Origin: Candidatus Bathyarchaeota archaeon
GTDB taxonomy: Archaea; Thermoproteota; Bathyarchaeia; 40CM-2-53-6
Length of the DNA stretch: 50,126 nt
Assembly (NCBI GenBank): GCA_005888755.1
Contig: VBBQ01000031.1
Coordinates: 1 to 50,126 of the forward strand
Reading direction: 5' to 3'
This document shows, piece by piece, positions 44,545 to 50,126 of the stretch. The position numbers and the translations under genes are program-made. Numbering within the stretch: position 1 is the stretch's first letter; the number at the start of each line of letters is the position of its first letter. Below the pieces are notes generated by a model. The model made no database searches. It was not told the DNA's origin and worked only from the letters and a program-made list of their open reading frames with translations.

Positions 44545-44691
44545 ATGAGTCGTGGTTCGTACGGTGGTCCCAGAACAATGCACAAAGTCGTCTGTTCTGA
44601 CTGTGGTAAGGAGACTGAAGTTCCTTTCCAGCCAACAGAAGGTAGACCAGTTTACTGCAGGGACTGTTACCAAAAGCATCGCAGGTACTAG
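44545..44691 (+). CDS. CxxC-x17-CxxC zinc-ribbon protein
   Basis: 48 residues: MSRGSYGGPR then VVCSDCGKETEVPFQP and RPVYCRDCYQKHR. The two pairs CSDC and CRDC are separated by exactly 17 residues, the signature of this archaeal zinc-ribbon family. The family occurs in many archaea with no assigned function. ATG 44545 has GGAGGTG about twelve bases before it and a TCTATAAC box near 44483 as likely promoter. Confidence 0.78.
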   Translation: MSRGSYGGPRTMHKVVCSDCGKETEVPFQPTEGRPVYCRDCYQKHRRY

Positions 44692-44700
44692 GAGCCCCGT

Positions 44701-44734
44701 AAGGGCGGCCTAGGTACCCTTCCCTTGTTTTTTT
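44701..44734 (+). terminator. Stem plus T-run after the zinc-ribbon gene
   Basis: AAGGG (44701-44705) pairs with CCCTT (44717-44721) and is followed by TTGTTTTTTT at 44725-44734, the T-rich end that archaeal RNA polymerase uses. It lies ten bases after the zinc-ribbon stop. Confidence 0.55.
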
Positions 44735-44744
44735 CCTTAATCAA

Positions 44745-44933
44745 TTATGGACGACGTGAGGACTTCGACGATTTCTTGGTCCGGTAGTGAGTTGAATTTT
44801 TCTCCGACATTTCGCTATTTTTGGAAGGAGGCGACTGCTGGGCGTCTGCCGTGGACTTCTTCCTAGCCGCGTAAAGTCGAAAAAGACGATTTAGCCGAGT
44901 TGACATCTTCCTCCATCTATTCCAATTGGCCAT
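44745..44933 (-). CDS. Possible small basic protein
   Basis: 62 codons from ATG 44933 (MANWNRWRKMSTRLNRLFRL), rich in arginine, lysine and serine with an acid-poor tail. There is no recognised family, and the low-complexity tail could be a chance reading. It lies between the zinc-ribbon and Amt genes on the opposite strand. Confidence 0.3.
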   Translation of the reverse strand: MANWNRWRKMSTRLNRLFRLYAARKKSTADAQQSPPSKNSEMSEKNSTHYRTKKSSKSSRRP

Positions 44934-45089
44934 TGTAAGTTGGCTGTTACTTGCCCTGAGCCTGCTTTGACTACAGGGCTAGTCCGTGAGCTTGACAGGC
45001 ATCGTCTCGCGTCGATGGAGGAAGCTCATCACTTATGCGCCCATCTTAAATCTCGAACCGGTACGGTTTGCGGGCGGGATGACACGATA

Positions 45090-46373
45090 ATGGCTCCTCC
45101 CCTCGACGTTGTGCTTGCGAACAATCTCTGGGTCATCATTTGTGGACTTCTCGTTTTCATAATGACCATCTCGGTCGGGTTCCTCGAGGTGGGGGAGCTG
45201 GGCGCAGATATGGAAATCAGCCTCTTGAAGACGATGCTGATCACGGGCTCCGCCATTCTCTTCATGGCCTTTATTGGCTTCAACACCGCCTTCGCCCCAA
45301 CAATCAATGGAATAATCGGAGACCCGAGCTACAACGGATTCTTCCTCGGAGGTTTCTCCTCCGATGCAAACCAATTGCTCACCGGCGCTTGGTGGTCTAC
45401 CGCCGGACAGGGTTTGACAACCGGGACCTACTTCCTCTTTGAGACAGCCTTCGCCTCCGTAACCTTAGCCCTAGTAGGAGTCGTTGTCTTGCGTAAGATG
45501 AAGCTGCAGGCCTTCATCGCGTACTCGATGGTCTACTTCATTCTAATCTGGAATCTGCCAGCGGCTTGGATCTGGAATCCTCAAGGCTGGCTGGCTCGAA
45601 TGGGCATGGCTGATTTCGCGGGAGGACTAGTGGTCCACGGAGCAGCCGGGGCCGCGGGGCTTGGAATTGTACTCCAGATCTGGAGAGAGGAGCAGAAGAG
45701 AGGACGAATCGAGAGCGTTCAGGTACCGTACAAGCTGAATAGCGGATGGCTGACATTGTCGATTCTACTTCTATGGATTGGATGGTTCGGCTTCAACCCC
45801 GGCAGCGTTCTTGCCTTCAACAACTCGGCAACGACCGTTGTCCTTACAACCTTTCTTGCTGCAGCCTCCTCTTTTCTCTCGATCATGTACTTCCGTTATC
45901 GGATGATCAAGAAGATACCGGATCTGATCTATGCTACCAACGGAGTTCTCATGGGGCTCATCATCATAACCCCCCTCGCAGGCTTCGTTAGCCCGGCCAG
46001 CGCGGTGATTCTCGGACTTATCGGCGGACCACTCTTCCTTGCAGGAGAGAAATGGTTCTCAAGATTCAAATGGTTCTCTGACCCTGTCGGCCTGTTCCCA
46101 GGACACTTACTCGGCGGGCTCTTTGGAGTCCTGATGATCGCCCTCTTTTCCCAGAGGACTTTCGCGATTGCCTCAGGAAACCCTGTTGCGTCGGGAAATT
46201 CTCCAATTCCTGACGGGCTATTATTCGGCGGGGGATCGGCTGCCCTACAACAGCTTGGGATTGAGAGCTTAGGAATAGCCGCGGTCATGGCTACCGTTTT
46301 CATCCTATCCTACCTGACTGTTCGAGTCATTAGTACGGCAATGCACGGAATCCTCAACCGGGAAGAACTATAG
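45090..46373 (+). CDS. amt: Ammonium transporter (Amt/MEP/Rh family)
   Basis: About 427 residues and eleven membrane segments. Family landmarks are GFFLGGFSSDA, GTYFLFETAFASVTLALV, the conserved DFAGGLVVHGAAGAAGLGI and LLWIGWFGFNPGSVLAFN, then SDPVGLFPGHLLGGLFGVLM. The two pore histidines are in VVHGAAG and PGHLLGG. ATG 45090 (MAPPLDVV) gives the normal N-terminus; a frame open to 44940 adds 50 unfamily-like residues and is rejected. A CTTAAATC box near 45047 is a probable TATA element. It moves ammonium or ammonia across the membrane. Confidence 0.93.
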   Translation: MAPPLDVVLANNLWVIICGLLVFIMTISVGFLEVGELGADMEISLLKTMLITGSAILFMAFIGFNTAFAPTINGIIGDPSYNGFFLGGFSSDANQLLTGAWWSTAGQGLTTGTYFLFETAFASVTLALVGVVVLRKMKLQAFIAYSMVYFILIWNLPAAWIWNPQGWLARMGMADFAGGLVVHGAAGAAGLGIVLQIWREEQKRGRIESVQVPYKLNSGWLTLSILLLWIGWFGFNPGSVLAFNNSATTVVLTTFLAAASSFLSIMYFRYRMIKKIPDLIYATNGVLMGLIIITPLAGFVSPASAVILGLIGGPLFLAGEKWFSRFKWFSDPVGLFPGHLLGGLFGVLMIALFSQRTFAIASGNPVASGNSPIPDGLLFGGGSAALQQLGIESLGIAAVMATVFILSYLTVRVISTAMHGILNREEL

Positions 46374-46458
46374 CCATCCAATATTCAAGATATTAATCGC
46401 GCTTCCCTCAAGATTGCCTACCCGTCCCTAACTTCTCTTGGCGAGAATCTCTCTCTTC

Positions 46459-46497
46459 CGTAACTATTTTTTCCCGTAACCTTTCTTTTCTCGTAAC
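46459..46497 (+). repeat. Three short direct repeats in a T-rich stretch
   Basis: CGTAAC recurs at 46459, 46475 and 46492 (spacing 16 and 17), each followed by a pyrimidine run. It lies in the 239-base gap between the convergent amt and methyltransferase genes. The T-runs probably act as a plus-strand terminator; the repeats could be incidental. Confidence 0.35.
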
Positions 46498-46612
46498 TAC
46501 TCCTTTTCGCTATCTAATGTGTGACCCCCCTGGGAGTGGTCGAATTTCGCGCACTCCGCCCTTCACGAACGCATCTTAAACTCGAACCTTCATCCAGCAA
46601 CACTTCCGAGTC

Positions 46613-47341
46613 TTACTGGAGGATGTCCTTCCAAACTGAGAATCTATCCGCCTCGAAGACAACCAGTCCTCCGAGGAGGAAACTCTTCAATGCGCAGGGG
46701 CCGAACGATTGTTCGATGAGGTTCGAGAGTAGCTTGTTGGTCTGCAGCTTCTTCCACGTAGGAATGATCATCTTAAACGGATTGCCAACTGTCCTTCCGC
46801 GAATCGAGAAGCGAGCCAGAACGGGCATGACATGTGAAATGTAGAACCCGATCAAGGCCCTTGAAAGTCCGCTGTCGGGCTTGCCGATATCAACAACAGC
46901 AAGACCACCGCCATGCCTCGTGACCCGCGCGAACTCATCCAAACTACTCGCAAGGCTCACCACATCCCTTAACGAGAAACACGTGATCACAGCTCCCAGA
47001 GACCCCGGTCGGAAGGGGAGGTTCTCCGCAACTCCCACAATCGGACAGAACCGGCGTCCAAGACGAGACCTTGCAAATCTGAGCAGATACATCGAAGGGT
47101 CCAAGCCCACAATATTCTCGAAGCCATCCACCAGTAACATCCGGCTGGAGACCCCTGGACCAACACCGGAATCCAAGACCCATTCTTTCTGATGGGATCG
47201 AAGAAAAGCGACGGCTCGCCGCCTTAGAGGGCCAGCGAGCCCTAAGGATATCCACTCGCTAGTAGATTCGTAAATCGGCAAGGCATCCTCGATAGCACGG
47301 ACAACGCCACTCCACTCAACTCTACTATTGTCCGGGAACAT
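46613..47341 (-). CDS. UbiE-like SAM-dependent methyltransferase
   Basis: 242 residues. Motif I-like VLDSGVGPGVSSRMLL, then IVGLDPSMYLLRFAR, AENLPFRPGSLGAVITCFSL and RHGGGLAVVDIGKPDSG follow the UbiE/menaquinone methyltransferase order. The FSLRDV piece is the UbiE signature region. The true substrate is unknown. It diverges from the HExxH gene across a short shared region with a CTTATATAG box at 47371-47380. Confidence 0.82.
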   Translation of the reverse strand: MFPDNSRVEWSGVVRAIEDALPIYESTSEWISLGLAGPLRRRAVAFLRSHQKEWVLDSGVGPGVSSRMLLVDGFENIVGLDPSMYLLRFARSRLGRRFCPIVGVAENLPFRPGSLGAVITCFSLRDVVSLASSLDEFARVTRHGGGLAVVDIGKPDSGLSRALIGFYISHVMPVLARFSIRGRTVGNPFKMIIPTWKKLQTNKLLSNLIEQSFGPCALKSFLLGGLVVFEADRFSVWKDILQ

Positions 47342-47439
47342 GTCCTCTGATTGAGTGATGCAAAATCCAGTCCTTATATAGCGCTAAGCCCAAAACCAAT
47401 CTAGAGCACGCGATCAACGTGCTTGGGAAGAATTCTCGA

Positions 47440-47958
47440 ATGGAAACATCTCCGAACAACATGGATGTGTCAGACAGTCTCGACCGCAGCTTCAACTTTT
47501 CGGAAGTCTTTCAGCTCGTCAAAAGATCAGTGAAAACGAGTATCGGTCGGCGACGCACTGGACTGATGCTTGGACTCGCGGACCTGCCTGACTATATTGG
47601 AGCGTTTCATCAAATGGGGTCCAACTTCATCGTCATGAATAGAAGCCTGCTAGACCAAATAACCCACCTCGCCAAAGATAGACGGTATATCAACGCCTAC
47701 GTCTTCTACACCCTACTTCACGAATACCTCCACACCCTTGGCTACGCAGATGAGGGAGACGTCCGGCGGCTAACGCGCCAGATCTGCGCTAGAATACTGG
47801 GACCGGATCACCCAGCCACAAGGCTAGCGGTTGACGGTCCCGCGGTGATGTTCCCGGAGATAACCTTCCAGCATCATGGGGAGTCAAGGTCGAGGAGATT
47901 GCCGAAATTCGAGATCGTTAGAGAATTCGAAAAGGAATACAAGAGCTACGTGGCTTAG
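47440..47958 (+). CDS. HExxH metalloprotein, probable metallopeptidase
   Basis: 172 residues from ATG 47440. The zinc site is LLHEYLHTLGYADEGD (HExxH), with a likely third ligand further along. It belongs to a group of small archaeal and bacterial HExxH proteins not tied to a named family. There is no signal peptide, so it is probably cytosolic. GTG 47419 is an alternative start. It overlaps the next minus-strand gene by four bases at its end. Confidence 0.7.
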   Translation: METSPNNMDVSDSLDRSFNFSEVFQLVKRSVKTSIGRRRTGLMLGLADLPDYIGAFHQMGSNFIVMNRSLLDQITHLAKDRRYINAYVFYTLLHEYLHTLGYADEGDVRRLTRQICARILGPDHPATRLAVDGPAVMFPEITFQHHGESRSRRLPKFEIVREFEKEYKSYVA

Positions 47959-48251
47959 ATTTCTCCGGAATCTCTCTCGAGCGTCGTCTTCTCTCCCAGG
48001 AATTTCAAGAATCCTTCGAGCTTCCAGTACGCCACGAGAAACTCGAGCCCGCGATGCGTTATCGAATACGACGTATCCTCACCGGTTAGGATTCTGACCA
48101 ATCCGAAAGAAGAAAGGTCTGTAAGGAATCTCTTGATCCTGTCAACTGGAAGCCCGACGGCATAAGAGACCCTTGTAATCTTCGTCGGACCTCTTCGTTT
48201 GAGGGCCTCTAGTATCTCAGAGTAGATGTCCACACGGGACCGTTTCGCCAA
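47955..48251 (-). CDS. Winged-helix regulator
   Basis: 98 residues: DIYSEILEALKRRGPTKITR, VSYAVGLPVDRIKRFLTDLS and TSYSITHRGLEFLVAYWK, the archaeal single wHTH arrangement (helix, recognition helix, wing) with a C-terminal helix for dimerisation. Its targets are unknown. It lies between the metalloprotein and the bactofilin-like gene on the same strand as the latter, 12 bases downstream of it, so it may share that transcript. Confidence 0.8.
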   Translation of the reverse strand: MAKRSRVDIYSEILEALKRRGPTKITRVSYAVGLPVDRIKRFLTDLSSFGLVRILTGEDTSYSITHRGLEFLVAYWKLEGFLKFLGEKTTLERDSGEI

Positions 48252-48263
48252 CGCCCAGCCAAC

Positions 48264-49493
48264 TCAGAGAGGAGGCTTTGGCAAATCGTCCGTCTTTATA
48301 GGAGGTTTCGCAAATTCAACGTCAGGCTCTGCCTCAATCCTATCGCTGTACTTTACCTCGCCACTTATTCGACAGCGAGACTCGAGTCGTACGTCCTTGG
48401 CGTAGATGTTTCCGGCTCTAGCCCTCTCGCCCATCTCCAAGGTGTCAGCGTAGACATCTTCGACTCGCGCGTTGTCTCCAATCTTCACGCGGCCTCCAAC
48501 CAAGACACCAATTGCTTCTGATCGATGGCCAAGCTCTATCGTCTTAGCCTTCGTCCCTTTTGTCGTGCGCAAACGTCCGCCTACTTCGACCTCGTCCTCG
48601 GCCTCAATCAGATCAGCTTCTATCATACCCCCAACTTCTAGAGATGCAAGTTTCAGGCTTCCTCCGATTCTGGCTTTTCCTCCGATCTCCAAGTCCCGTT
48701 TCAGATGGAGGTTGCCGGAGACTTCGAGCATGCCTCCAATATCGACTTCCTCTCCCTCTCCGTTTCCGCTAATTTCAACTGTCCCTCCGACATCTATGGA
48801 CTCGAAGGTGAGGTTTCCTTTGCTCTCGAATCTTCCTCCGACATCGATGGTTCTACCCTCTCCACCTTCGTCTAAGGTAACCGTTCCTCCGACGTCGATC
48901 TTGTCGAATTTCAACGGCTTCGAGGAAGTGAAGGATCCTCCAACATCTATTGTCCGGGAGATTTCGCCTCCGCCAACTTGAGCGCTTCCACCAGCATCTA
49001 GTCTCACGCACTTGATCTGGCCGTTGACCTCGACTCGTCCTCCAACATCGATCTCTTCCACACTAGCTTCCCCTTCGACCCTAAACGACCCTCCAACATC
49101 GACTTTGGTCGCAGTGATTGAGCCCCCAACATCCAGCGTTCCGCCTACGTCGAAATCGTGAGCTGTTGCCGACTTGCCAACGAACAATCTAGCATCAACT
49201 TCCACCGAGCTAGCGTGTAGGGATCCATCAATCCGCAGCTCGCCGTGTTCCACATCGATCTCGCCTGTTGACTTTAAGTCCCCTGATATCTCGACCCTTC
49301 CATGATCAACATTCAGTCTTGAACAGGAGAGGCTACCTTCGAACTCGGCATCTCCCTGACAGATTACCTCGCCTGAGACTTCTATGGGCGATTCTCCTTC
49401 TGCCTGCACCCTAGCTCTCTCCAGAAGGTGAAGCTGGCCATCAACCCTTGCCAGTTTCACGGTGGCATTTCCGGGTACTGTGACATCGCCCAT
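48264..49493 (-). CDS. Bactofilin-like repeat protein
   Basis: About 409 residues. A long row of short beta repeats with DVGG or EVGG landmarks every 19-24 residues (for example SIDVGGTVEISGNGEGEEVD, KIDVGGTVTLDEGGEGRTID) forms a right-handed beta-helix of the polymer-forming (bactofilin) type, far longer than a typical bactofilin. The C-terminal tail is proline-rich. The GGAGGT site lies seven bases before ATG 49493, which fixes the start over GTG 49502. Proteins of this fold build filaments or scaffolds at the membrane; a cytoskeletal role here is inference. Confidence 0.82.
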   Translation of the reverse strand: MGDVTVPGNATVKLARVDGQLHLLERARVQAEGESPIEVSGEVICQGDAEFEGSLSCSRLNVDHGRVEISGDLKSTGEIDVEHGELRIDGSLHASSVEVDARLFVGKSATAHDFDVGGTLDVGGSITATKVDVGGSFRVEGEASVEEIDVGGRVEVNGQIKCVRLDAGGSAQVGGGEISRTIDVGGSFTSSKPLKFDKIDVGGTVTLDEGGEGRTIDVGGRFESKGNLTFESIDVGGTVEISGNGEGEEVDIGGMLEVSGNLHLKRDLEIGGKARIGGSLKLASLEVGGMIEADLIEAEDEVEVGGRLRTTKGTKAKTIELGHRSEAIGVLVGGRVKIGDNARVEDVYADTLEMGERARAGNIYAKDVRLESRCRISGEVKYSDRIEAEPDVEFAKPPIKTDDLPKPPL

Positions 49494-49801
49494 ACCGCTC
49501 ACCTCCTAACGGAGAGCTAGCCTCAACGGGTTCCTGTTCATCCAGGTGACAGTCGTCTCGACCTTCTCGGGGTTTTGACGCGTATAACATTTCATGAATT
49601 TTTCGCCTCAAGAAGAGAACAATGCGGTCCGCGCTTATAATGCCCGTTCACGTCTCGTAGTCACATCAAGTGATTATCGGAAAATTCTCCCTGTATGGAT
49701 CAGAAAACATGAAACCGTTCTGCGTGATGCTTCGGCATTCTGGGTAGCGAATCAGCAAGACTTAATCCGCTGTTTTTTCGTAGTTTGAGGAAGAAAGCAA
49801 A

Positions 49802-50110
49802 ATGAGTGCTGTCGACATTGCGTTGTGGGGATTAATCGCAGCAATCGTCGGAGGTCTCGTAGTCTGGTTCATATTCTACGCGTTTTCGGGCCAGAAAGAA
49901 CCGCCCTCTAATCTGACAAAGGAGACTCTCAAGAGGTTAGTTGGATCGACTGGTCATGCAACTTCTGACATCACAGAATCCACCGGTACGGTGTTGGTGA
50001 ACAGCGAAGAGTTCTCTGCAAAGACGTCGAAGGGAATTATACAAAAAGGGATTCGTGTGAAAGTCACGGAAGCTGATGGGCTAACGCTATTGGTCGAGAA
50101 AGTAGACTAG
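49802..50110 (+). CDS. NfeD-type short membrane protein
   Basis: 102 residues: one N-terminal membrane helix (IALWGLIAAIVGGLVVWFIF), a linker, then the OB-fold of NfeD-C with GSTGHATSDITESTGTVLVN, EFSAKTSKGIIQKGIRVKVT and LTLLVEK. Full NfeD has a protease partner; the short form usually couples to a stomatin (slipin). No such gene is visible in the window. A GAGGAAG sits before ATG 49802. Confidence 0.8.
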   Translation: MSAVDIALWGLIAAIVGGLVVWFIFYAFSGQKEPPSNLTKETLKRLVGSTGHATSDITESTGTVLVNSEEFSAKTSKGIIQKGIRVKVTEADGLTLLVEKVD

Positions 50111-50126
50111 GTTCCTAGCCGCAACC

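Noticed and set aside
49594-49788. Plus-strand frame of 64 codons before the NfeD-type gene
   Set aside because: A TATAA-like box sits directly before it, so its start would precede the transcript; no family pattern.
1-50126. CRISPR arrays, insertion sequences and rRNA genes
   Set aside because: No regularly spaced repeats, transposase motifs or rRNA-like stretches were seen by eye in either strand.

Overview
The window looks like chromosomal DNA of a mesophilic or moderately thermophilic archaeon, probably from the TACK group (Thermoproteota/Nitrososphaeria- or Bathyarchaeia-like). I see a group II chaperonin (thermosome) with a C-terminal GGM tail, Alba, Tsr3, three KaiC/RAD55-like RecA ATPases, a UbiA prenyltransferase, archaeal TATA boxes about 25-35 nt before starts, a tRNA-Leu with an encoded CCA, and many winged-helix regulators. 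The lineage is inferred from gene content, not from a tree. Several families are typical of soil or exchanged gene pools: a fused trehalose synthase/phosphatase, GH15, Ada, PadR, ChrB, OsmC and a kanamycin-nucleotidyltransferase-like gene.

Layout. 0-6 kb: a cut-off gene, tsr3, two KaiC-like ATPases coupled to a UbiA gene, a membrane protein and a third KaiC-like ATPase. 5.7-9.3 kb: gene-poor, with a tiny CWC zinc protein, Alba, tRNA-Leu(CAG), and a second, degenerate copy of the tRNA 3' end about 0.8 kb further on, like the scar of an integrated element. 9.3-14 kb: cupin, then trehalose-phosphate synthase/phosphatase facing a GH15 hydrolase. 14-19.4 kb: AHSA1/SRPBCC protein, a frameshifted OsmC gene, M1 aminopeptidase, dienelactone hydrolase, DUF6295, MscS. 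19.4-22.8 kb: MFS transporter, PadR regulator with a perfect palindromic operator, ChrB-like protein, beta-propeller.

22.9-27.8 kb is the most interesting block. An eight-TM protein kinase faces a translationally coupled operon of a zinc-finger/FHA protein, a PPP-family phosphatase and a vWA protein. Together they read as a complete phospho-signalling module (writer, reader, eraser, vWA partner). A large FtsX-type permease and its ATPase follow on the other strand.

32-41.7 kb holds stress and housekeeping genes: TMEM175-like channel, peroxiredoxin, TfoX-N protein, DUF4382, VOC, wHTH regulator, SDR, Ada, thermosome and a methyltransferase. 41.7-44.7 kb holds a doubly frameshifted nucleotidyltransferase, small zinc proteins, and a MarR regulator whose palindromic operator sits on the start of a frameshifted ankyrin gene. 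44.7-50.1 kb holds an Amt transporter, a methyltransferase, an HExxH metalloprotein, a wHTH protein, a long bactofilin-like repeat protein and an NfeD-type protein.

Two themes cut across the window. At least two genes (KaiC-like ATPase 2, peroxiredoxin), and perhaps MscS, seem to start at CTG behind a Shine-Dalgarno sequence, and several small zinc proteins use TTG. Four indels break three otherwise intact families (OsmC, KNTase, ankyrin), which could be true decay or assembly error. All functions are read by eye from motifs; no database search was run.
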